DNA of 64,000 nucleotides from Legionellaceae bacterium (GTDB lineage Bacteria; Pseudomonadota; Gammaproteobacteria; Legionellales; Legionellaceae), in NCBI GenBank assembly GCA_029210265.1, contig JARGNP010000001.1:267442-331441 (forward strand), read 5' to 3'. The position numbers and the translations under genes were made by a program. Below the pieces are notes generated by a model that ran no database searches, had not been told where the DNA came from, and saw only the letters and a program-made list of their open reading frames with translations. Positions 18,119 through 28,600 of the stretch are shown here, in pieces (position 1 is the stretch's first letter; each line of letters begins with the position of its first letter).

Positions 18119-19300
18119 CTATGGCAACGAGCGAACGCATCTAACGCGTTGGGTTGTGTCCTTAGTGCGACCAAAGAGGTCACCATTGCCGAAGTCCTGG
18201 GTCCAAACAAAAGCAGTATGATTACCGTTAACAGTCGTAGAGCTCCAATAGAGCTCATTCAAAAACTCACCAATAGCCGCACGATTAACATATAAGCAAT
18301 TGAGCTGGCCCGATTCAGTCGTGTTACCTCCAGCGGGCAAAAACCAGTCGTTGTAACAAGTGTTGCCTGGCTCACAAGGGGTGTTGCCTTCTGAATCGAT
18401 TTGTAAGTCATCACACAGTTGTGTGGCATAAGGCACACCTTCGTTTGTGCCAATGCTCTCAACAGCCTTTTCGGTATTACTTGCTCCATTTGTGGTGCTG
18501 CTTGCACCCTGGCTCACACCGAGTCCCGCCCATACGATAGAGTTACTATTATCAGTGGTTGATGCAATTAGATTATTTAACTCCCCATTTAAGCAGGCCA
18601 CAATGCCGCCACCTGTCATCTGTCCTATTTCAAAATACGTATAACCGTTAGTCAGGCTTGAGTCGCCAGCCGGTGTGCTAATCACGACATCCACAGCTCC
18701 TATCGCATGAGCCGGCGTAACAGCCGTGACCGTTGTTGAATCCACAACATGCACACTGGTTGCCGCGTCACCTCCAAACGTAACACCTGTAGCACCGGTA
18801 AAGCCTACACCTGTGAGAGTCACACCGGTGCCACCAGACGCCGCACCAAGATCAGGGCTTACGCTGGTCAAAATAACACTCGCATCAACCGGGGTAACAT
18901 TAAGATTATTAGGACGAGCCGGACGATAGCACAAGAAATTCGAGCTATTTGCACAAACAACCGGTCCATCATCAATAGGCCGGGTTAATAAGCTACCATC
19001 GATTCGCAACGAAAGTGTGCACGAAGCCTTCCCCGTGAGTGCGAACGAACGACCGCAGACACCCAATCCCGTCGTTAATTGCGTGACACCATGAATCGGT
19101 TGCATTGTTAGTGTGCGTGGTGTTGTGGATTGATTCTTCACTTGATATTGAACGATTGCTGTGTCGTTGGATGGAACCGCGAGCGTCGTAGCGGTAAGTG
19201 GCGTAAGTGTCCAAACAGGACTAGCTGCCTGTGAAATGCCCAAGAAGCATGAAAGTATAACGATATTGAATAAGCGAATAATAAAAGAATTTGTTTTCAT
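18119..19300 (-). CDS. Secreted protein with IPT/TIG and DUF1566 (Lcl-like) domains
   Basis: 393 residues. A signal peptide (about 1-25, ending SQAA) is followed by a domain at about 26-138 (PVWTLTPLTATTLAVPSN) homologous to the N-domain of the repeat protein at 4657-5991. Next is an IPT/TIG Ig-like domain at about 140-225 (TSVSPDLGAASGG, GVTFGG, NGYTY). The C-terminal region (about 228-393) ends with DUF1566 landmarks: NDWFLPAGG, IGEFLNELYWSST and VRCVRSLP. DUF1566 domains occur in Legionella Lcl-type surface lectins. An exported adhesin-like role is the best inference. AGGGAG lies seven bases before the ATG. The last two-thirds is rich in S, T, N and G. Confidence 0.83.
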   Translation of the reverse strand: MKTNSFIIRLFNIVILSCFLGISQAASPVWTLTPLTATTLAVPSNDTAIVQYQVKNQSTTPRTLTMQPIHGVTQLTTGLGVCGRSFALTGKASCTLSLRIDGSLLTRPIDDGPVVCANSSNFLCYRPARPNNLNVTPVDASVILTSVSPDLGAASGGTGVTLTGVGFTGATGVTFGGDAATSVHVVDSTTVTAVTPAHAIGAVDVVISTPAGDSSLTNGYTYFEIGQMTGGGIVACLNGELNNLIASTTDNSNSIVWAGLGVSQGASSTTNGASNTEKAVESIGTNEGVPYATQLCDDLQIDSEGNTPCEPGNTCYNDWFLPAGGNTTESGQLNCLYVNRAAIGEFLNELYWSSTTVNGNHTAFVWTQDFGNGDLFGRTKDTTQRVRCVRSLP

Positions 19301-19631
19301 GAGGCGCTCCCTGATATACGCACGTAAGATTAGGCAATAATTTAGCCAACCTAAAAATCATAACCACATAACCATTCCTTATATTCTACGAGATAGTTGA
19401 GATGGTCAAGTCGAAGCTCTGCTGTTGGCTGAACATAAAGCAGATTGATACGGTTGCTCGGTAACTCATACTTGTTGTACTTTAGAAGTTAGAGCGCGCA
19501 CAGTCATTATAGGCTATAAATAGAACAATGGGATTAATCTTAGGTGCACTGGGTGTTATCGCCACGAGAATGATTCATTATTTTATGGATATTATTTGCG
19601 GTTATTTTAAGTAAAAATAAGCAATTTAACA
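19301..19631. other. Intergenic region between giant 2 and the secreted IPT gene
   Basis: 331 bases between two minus-strand genes. It must hold the promoter of the secreted IPT/DUF1566 gene and the 3' end of the giant 2 transcript. I see no clear terminator, tRNA or repeat. A 28-codon plus-strand frame at 19528-19614 (hydrophobic, MGLILGALGV start) lacks a good ribosome site and is not called. Confidence 0.5.
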
Positions 19632-22600
19632 TTACGGTTCCGCGCTAGCTCCTAGATTTTCTGGGCCTCCTGATGGAGGCTCGTCTTTTGAAGCATCGTC
19701 TTTGCTAAATATCCCATAATTATAAAATACAGCAGCGGTTCCTACCACACCCACAACAGCACTTGCGATGAGCAGTGGATAGGTAAGCGTTAAAATACCT
19801 ATCACAAGTAATGCACCTCCGGCGACCATGGCAATGCCTGCGAGGCAATTCAAAAGAAAGGTATAATCCTGATTGGCATCATTCAGAACTTGCGTTACAT
19901 CTGGATGAATATCCGGCATAGCGAATAAGTTCGAGATAAGAACATCTGAAGTTTTGCGGTCTGTGGTCTTGAGTATGTTTTTGACCATCACAGCATTGGT
20001 TTTAAAATGATTGTTTTCTAAATAATCTATTATTACGCTCTTAGGCTGTAAAAGCATCACTTCGGTGATGTGTTTTATTGTGATGTGTGTTTGCAAATAT
20101 TCAGTGCACTTTTCTTGCAATGATGTCTCGTCGAATAAATGCTCGCTGATTATTCTCCACCAAATGGATGCGGTGTAATCCACTTCAGGGTGTTGTTTTA
20201 TGCACGTAAAATAAGATTCAATCTCAGCCAGCGCTTGCTTTAATGCCAGCGTGTCGGTGCTCGCAGCTTCACTATATGGGCCGAGATTTTCTTCAAAAAA
20301 GGCTATTTTTTTATCATAATCCTGTCTCAACCAAGATAAAGCCAGTTTTTCTTTGACCAGAGACGTCAGTTCACCGTTAAAAAAGCGCACTTTTTCTATG
20401 AGCTCTTGGTAGGATGGATCTTGTTGTATATCTACATCTGTAGGGGGCAAGCCTGCGAGTAAGGTATGACGTGTTGTACTCATCCATACATTGGGCTCAG
20501 GCTTGTTGGCCATCTTGATTGCTAGCTCGTTTGCTTCGTCCTGACTTAATAGAAGACAGTCAATTTTGCCGTGTTTATTTTTGCGAAACAATAAGGCGTG
20601 CACAGGTTTTAAATATGCCCCTAATCCTGCTTGTTGCCCTTGATAGGTTTGGTAATAATTACGGCCTACATAAATCTCACCAAAATCTGGCGCAGAACGA
20701 TTATTTTGATGACACAGGGCGCTTAAAGATAAATATCCTGTCACATAAGAATAAACTTGGTTTCCTGGGGAAAGAAACCAAGGTCGATATGAGTTAGGAG
20801 TCAAGTTTGGTGAAGTAAGTTCTAATTCGAGCTCTTGTTCTAGTTCGACTTGAACTTGATTTTGTACCTCGACTTCAATGCCTTCGTTTAAGCCTGTTGA
20901 ATACAAATATGTTGCATGACACTGCGGTAGAGCATCTTCAATAAGTGCATCAAACGTTTGTTCTAACGTTTTTATTTCTTCGAGATCTATTTTGATATCC
21001 AATGTTTGCATGCTGTTTGTCCATGCTTTTAAGCTTTTTGTTTTATGAGCTTCCAGCAGATTTAACGTATCTAGGGGCGTTGAAATACCTCCGTAGCATT
21101 CAAAAAAATGAGCATCGGTATCATCTTGATCGACCAAGAAAGGCTGAAAAGCTAACGCATATTGTTGCTGTTTTTTTACGTCACTCGCTGCAAGCATCCG
21201 TTTCATCGCATCATTGCGTAGACAGTTATCCATTTTGGCTTTAACGGCTGTGAAATTATCCATCAATAGTTGATTGGTTTCATTCGTCTGCATGGATGTG
21301 ATGAGTTCATCTAAAGAAAGTTCGCTTAAGTTTTGGGGGACAATAATTTCAATCGTTTGCTCATCAGCCAAGCCACGCATGCGCATAGCACCTTGCAAAA
21401 AGCTTTGTAAATGCGTTTCGTGATCAACCAGGACGCGTGCTTTCGAATAATAAGGCTGTTTTAAATCCGTTCCGATAGCATGTGCCTGATCATAATAACT
21501 AAACCGTTGTTCTGGTGAATTATCGAGCATTGCATTAATTAATGTTGGATTACTGGTGTTAAGCTCAATGATTGGGTTATTTTCTTCATGAATTTTTAAG
21601 GCGCATAACACATGATCCGAATTAAAAAATATAATATGTTCAAGTGGGCTTCCTGCTGCATGAAAGTGGCTCGCAAGGGCTTGCGCGACCTGTACATTGG
21701 GAATACCTTTAAATGCAGCACAAATATCAATGATAGCATGCAAGGACGTGTCATTCTCAAGTAACGTTTTAATCAATTGTTGGAAAGGAACGTCATACCG
21801 GCAAGCATGAAGTTGTGTTTGTTTGTCATGAAGTGAAGACAGAAGAAAGCCGTCTGTTGCCGCCACGTTTTGTTTGTTGCAGGTTATACGCTGATGATAG
21901 GTGCTGCTGTTCCAAGGCGTTCCTGTGATTCCTTGAACGGATCGATACATATCAACATGGTTATATGCATCGCTATGCAGCATCTTCGTGTTGATTGGAA
22001 GATGAGGTAGAATTTCGGTTTCTAAAACATGACAAATCAAAGGTTCATGGTGTCGTATATCATCAAAAAATTGATCAAACCATGCGTCATCGTTTAATCT
22101 CATGTCACATAAATTTATGCCTGGGAGTAGCGAATGTAGAACATTCGCAGTGGGTGTCTTGTCTATATTGCCAAGGCTCGGGTTTATGATGAGTTCAAGG
22201 CTTGCTTGCTTAACCATGGACTTCAAAAATCGTCGCGTAGGATCGGGCGTGACACCTTTGATTAAGTGCATTTGAATGCTGAAATTCATCGCTTCCAAAT
22301 AATTACCAAAACGACTGGTCTCATTAGGTACGCCACTGGCTGAGTAGGGTATGGCAAAATCGTAGTCAGGTGATGCTAGCGATGCCCCATAATTAACATC
22401 GAGGTTACTTCGCAGGGTATAGGGCAATAAATGACTCACCTGCTGCTTGTAGAGCGCCCATGTTTTTCGATTGTTTGACGAACTGCGACGAACAAAATCG
22501 GGGATTTCGGTGCTTGTATTTAATAAGTAGGAGACCAACGCCTCACGTTCATCGGTTTCTAGGTCAGTCAGGCTTAAATACAGGGGGCTATGTTCGCTGT

Positions 22601-25600
22601 GTACTAACTCATAGGCCAAATGATGGAATGCAGCATCCCATTGTTCGTTTTTCGTCAGTTTTTTGTTATTACTCAGTACCGATGCCAATGTGGCACCTGA
22701 AAAATCAGACCCCAATGCTTCTTCCAATAATACGTGATTAAAAAATTGATACAGCGCAATGCTTGCCTTACTGATATCCGGCGATAATCGGCGTTGATCA
22801 CCGAGCGTGTAATTCAGTTTTTTCTTGAGTAAGAGTGCTTGATGCCCCTCATCCATGACGACATCGGCCCGTGTGCGAAAAAGCGTAACGAGCTTATTTA
22901 GCCCAGCAACTTGTTTTTCCCAAAGGATTTTTGGCGCGCCATCATCAGGGGTTTCTAGAAGTAACTCTAGATACCTCAGTTCTAATGATTGCACTGCATC
23001 GCCCGAAGTCAACAGGTAATCTTTTTGTGTGATAACAGATAGCAATTTTGAATGAAGAAATTCAAGATTTTTGGGTGAGCAGTCACTTTCACGGCTAAAA
23101 TCAAAGCTATAAACTTTTTGATCAAACAGTTGCTCTGAGATAGGGGATAAATCAGCACGGTATGTTTCTAATAAAGCCGAAGGAGCTTCGATGACCACTA
23201 AATTTGTGCCACGCGCTTTATGCTTTGCTAGCAGAGGTAAAATAACCTTGGATTTTCCTCCTCCCATAATAATTTTTTCGATGGTTTCAACAAAAGCATA
23301 CCCATCGGATGATGCCACTAAGCGGTTAATCGCAATTTTTTGCTGAGGTCTTAATGCTATGTTTTCATAATATTGAAACAGGGCTGATACTGCTTCTGTC
23401 TTATAATCAACCAAATCAACAGATAGAAGCTCATGAGCCACCGGTTGTAGCGCCGCAGCATCAGGGGATTCGGGTAGTTTTTCTGTGAGTGCTTGAAAAC
23501 GTTGCAATGCTTGCTGGCGTGTCACAAGCGATAGCATATTTGTCAGTTGGTTATGCAAGTCATCGATGGCTTCTGATGTTAAGCCTGTGGCTAATCGGTA
23601 TTGCGTTTTATCGGCTTTGCAATAAAGAGCTAATAGTTTATTTTTATCCAAAGGAGCACGCGTGGCGCTGTCCAACGCAAGCGCATGTCGCATGAACTTT
23701 TCTGGGCTCGCGTTAAAACCGCTGTTGGCTAAAAATATAATTGAGTCCAGCTGGGTTTCTATGAGGCCATCCAGTTCATGAATAAATTGTTTAGCTATAT
23801 TTGAAATAGATTCGCGCGTGGATGAGTCTTTGAGCAAATGTTCCGCGTTATTTTTCATGCGTCGATACGCGTTATGTTGTTCTTGTCCTGCGCTTAATTC
23901 ATCTAAGCCTTCTTTAGGTGCTGCGCCAAAAACAGCTGCGTGCTTTCTATACAATTTTGCAAATAGGTTTATATTCGATTTTTTTGCATCACGAAGAGCA
24001 CAGCGCTCAACAAGTTTCTCAAACGTAAAATTATCGCGCAAGTCCGATGTTTCTGCAGTCATAGGTTGTTCTGCGGCATGGGCCTCAGGCGTTAATGCCG
24101 CCCAAATATCACTGTTTTTAGCCAAAACAACGTTATCTTTGTTGCGAAGTTCATCTGCTTCTATTAACGGAGCCTGAAGGTTTTCTGCATTACGAATAAT
24201 TTTGTTGAATGTCTGTAATCTGATGTCCGTATCAAGAAAGTATTGCCAAGGATGGCTGCCAATTCTGTACAGAATATTACATAAATAAGCAGTGGTGTCT
24301 TTTTGTTCATCCAAAGGGACATGTCGATGCGCGAGCAAATAGCTTCGACAAAACTGCATGACGGAGGTTCTATCTGAAGAAAAAAATGGAAAAAATAATG
24401 TAACTAGATAGTAATAACTGGGAAGGTGTTGAATAAATGTGTCGGGCGTGATGTTAGGTCTTAAGGCTGCCATAGCGGCGGCGATATCGCTGTTGGTGGG
24501 TGATTTTATATCATCAGAAACATCGACTTTACGTTTAAATGCGGTGCGCGCTTCAGGTGGAATAGATAAATCTAACGGCTGTAAAATAAGCTCACCGTGG
24601 TGGGCGTTGATGACGGTGTTTTGTTTAGCGTATGTGTGTATGTCTTGTTGGCGTTTTTGGTAGGCTTCGGGTAAAACGTCTCGCGTGGCAGCATCAAAGT
24701 CTAGTGCGAGCGCTTCTTTTTTAAGTAATGATAATTTAAGCCTTTGCCAGTCATAACCTAGTGCGCCCACCGGCTTAACAGCCTCACCGGGAAGGTTAAA
24801 ATAATAATAATCCAACAGTTCTTTTTTTTCTTCATCGGTTAAGTAAAATCCATGTGTGATGTCTCGATGCATACTTTGCATACGTGAATACAGCTGATAA
24901 ATAACCTGATTTAAATTCTTATAAAACTGTTCGGTTTGTTTTAAGCAATGGTTTTTGTAAAAGCCATCGGGTGTGTTGTCATCAAAGTTGGGTACGGGAA
25001 AGACGAGCTTCTTATCCGGGCTCCATGCACGTACAAACAACGATAAGGCTTTTAATTGACATGCGACATATGCCGGCGTTGAGACGGATGCTTTTTTTGA
25101 GGTTTTATCTGTAACATAAGGCAAAGCTTGAGTTATCATCTGTAATAACTGAATCTCACAAGCTTGCCCTTGTAAGCCCCCGAATCGCTTAGCTATACCA
25201 TGAAGCTCTTTCCAAGCGCGCTTAGGGCGGTGACTCGCTAAATACACGTAAGACAAATACAATGCATCATACGCAGTTTCTGCCACCGGCTGATTGTTTT
25301 GATCTAGCGAATACGTGATAAACCGCTCTTGATCACTGTATTGCCAAAGTTTAATAATTTGTTCTTGATTGGGTTGCTCTAATAACCAGGTTTGAATATA
25401 ACCTGCTGTATCTTGTTGTAAATGATAAAACTCACTGTGAGGTGATTGCTCTAGTTTGGCAATAAAAGGCTGAAAGGGGATGTTACACATACGCTGACCG
25501 CTTGCTTTATGCTCAAACATCAGCACAGCAACGCCAGGAAGCCCAGGTAGTTGTGGACACAGAGCTTTGCTTGTATCACCTTGCATGATATAAAACGGAT

Positions 25601-28600
25601 TGTTTTTGATGTGAAATATATAAGATTGGTTATTTGCTCGCCCCAGCAGCGAGCCCAACATGGATTGAGTTGGCTCTTTTGCTATGAGTGTTAAGCTGTA
25701 TCGAGGGAAATTGATTTGGTAATCAGTACTGCTCTTATTCACAACGATGAAGTCCGGTGACTCAAACGTCGAAAAATAATTGTGAAACCACGTTTGACCT
25801 GGGCACAGGCTGTATCCATTGTCGTTGCCTGTGGCATCAAGCTGCCTTAATTGCTTGTTGGGTTTGTCAAATCGATACGTGGGGTGACCATGCTCCGTTA
25901 GCAAAATATTTTTATCTACACTCACCCAAACCTGCGTGCTGCGTTGCTTCATGGTCGTCGGGAGCGACGTTGTAAATTTCCCGGCTAAGCGAAAATAAAT
26001 TGCTTGCTCGTTGCTTAAGGCACTTAACTGATACCAGTCTTCCCTTGTGTTTATGGTCCATGTTTTTTGCAATTTCGTATAATTAAATATACGTAATCCA
26101 ATCTCGTTCATTAGATAGGTTGTTACGTCTCTATTGGTCATGCAAAAATCAGGTAATATTATGTCTATTTGTTTTGCTTTTAGGATTCTCTTGACATTAC
26201 CAGGCGTGGCCATCAAGGCGAACCCGGCTTGATTCAAGAGCAAGCAGTATCGCACATCAAGCGTGTATTGCGTGACGACTTCAGCATTTTTGATGTGAAC
26301 CGCATAAATAAAATCAGACGTTTGCTCACAATACTCAACAACACCCCAGCCCAGAAGATCTAAAGCCCGTCGTACATGCGTAATACTCAGGGCGGCGGGT
26401 TGCTGAAAGAGTCGACCCACGATTTCATCTCGACATGCAAATTCAAATACAGTTGCGCGGTCTACATGATTTGATTCCTGAGGCGTGGCTTTGATAAACA
26501 TAAAGGAAGGAAAGGCTAAGCTGGCGAAGTATCGATATCTGTCCTGACCTGTTTCAGTTGTTAATTCAAATTCAGCGATAATAGCAGACAAATAATATTG
26601 GTGAAGATCGTGTTTGATATCTGGCGTATTGGTATCGTTCTGCGCGATAAGCGCGTTTAATTTTTGTTGTAATGGCCTCAGTAAGGTTGTTGCTTGCGAA
26701 GGTGTGTGTTTAGCTGCGTATTGATATACGAGAAAGGCTAGGCGTACAAAAAATAGGGCAGGTGGCGTGCAGTGCTCATTGGGCGTGTAGTAACGTAGGC
26801 CTTCGTCAATAAAGGACGTTATTTGACCAAGCATGCGCCCCATATCTTCAGATGCATCTAATATTTGAATAAGTAAACCCGGTTGAAATAGATTAGCTTC
26901 CACATAAACTTGCAGATGTTTATCTGATAAGCGGTCTAAGTGGGCCATGAAGTAATCAATCGTTACTTTAATTTGTAGCGAAGGAGCGCTTCGCAGGTGG
27001 TAAAATTCACGGTGCGCCGTGGTGATATTCCCAGAAAGATGGCTGTTTTGTTTGGTGGCAAATAATTGAATAGCATTATCTCCAACAGGGCTGGAATTTC
27101 TGTCGTAAGAGCCAGCATCTCTTGCTAATGCTCGCATGCAAGCCTTTTGAGAACCATAAGCAGGGTATTTAGAGGCCATGAGAACCTTGTTTTGATTCTT
27201 AGTTTTTCCATAGTCTTCATAGCCTTCATCGTCAATGGCATTCAGGCGGCGAGTGTCTCCATAATCAATGGCGCTCTTGAGATTGCAGAGGTCAGATTTG
27301 AACTGCATATAATTTGATTCAGCCGACCATATCAAGCGTAATGATACTAGCGCTGTATTTAGGAACACAGGCCCTAGTATTCCTGAAAGACCACGCTCCA
27401 ATGACTCGTAAGTGGCTAGGGTATTCAGTAGTGGTTCATAAAAAGAATCTTGCTTAAGAGCCTGCTTTTTATCGAGTAATACATATAACGCTACGCAGCC
27501 CAAACTTTTTAACTCAGCGTCTCTTTTCGGTAGTTCACCTGCCGGATATCGCTCGGTTAACCGTTGTTTTATATCTGGAAATGAATTAAGCACTTGGTTG
27601 TAGAATCTGATATCTGCATTGTATTGACCATATACCACTTGATTATAAAGTGATTTAATGGCTTGTATGCGGGCATCCAATAAGGGATTATTGGTTGCAA
27701 AATAAGGGTTATTTTCATTGTTTTTAAGAAGATGTGAGGCAATGTACGCGATACGATTGTGAAAATAGGGCGGGAACGTAGGATTTTTTAAGTGCTGTTG
27801 GTGTTGTACGTAATGAAGAACAGCCATGATACTGAAGCCAGTGACGAAAACCCTGGGGAAATGAGAATCTCCATACACCATTTCAAAGCAAGCACTTCGA
27901 TAATGATTTTGCAATATATTTATGTTCTGATAAAAATCACAGCTATTTTCGACGGTGATGCTGCTATAAAAATCAATGGGCTGATGAAATTTAGCATGGC
28001 TAGCGGGCAGCGGTAAGTGTGCAAAAACCTCTTCCAGTCCCTCAATGATATCTACATATTGTTTATTGACATTAAGCTGTACGCATTGGAATTTGAGCGC
28101 TTCTATTTGATTTAGTAAATCACGCCCGCCTGTCAAAAGAGGCAAGTTTCTAGAAAGAATCAATGATTCTTGAGGTCTAGAACTGGGTTCTTTATCCAGC
28201 TGTTTGTAGATGAATGAGGAGTTTTTGAAATCTATATCGGTCGAAGGTTTATCTCTGTGTACAGGCCGTGGGTTATCAGGGAGCGCATTGTCTGTTATTG
28301 GCAGCCGTTCCCAATAGTGTCTCAACCCCTGGCGTTCCTGTTCGATAAATTCTGCATCAAAAAGCTCATCTGTGGTCACAATACGCCCTAAGGTTCTTAG
28401 CGCGCGCTTGACCATTTTTTTTGTGGCTCGGTTACCAAAATTGACATAAGGCTGACGCATGTAATCATCGAGGGCATAACGCTTAAATTGGTAAATAAAC
28501 CGTTGATAGGCTTCTCTATCTTTAAAACCTTCTTTGAGTAATTGGTGCAGTACACGCTGCGAGCATGTTCCTGATAATTGACCACCTGTAAATAGGAGAT

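Noticed and set aside
19528-19614. 28-codon plus-strand frame (MGLILGALGV start)
   Set aside because: No convincing ribosome site, no recognisable family and very short; could be chance.
23818-24177. 119-codon frame on the plus strand inside giant 2
   Set aside because: Opposite-strand shadow of a long, motif-bearing gene; no ribosome site or recognisable domain.
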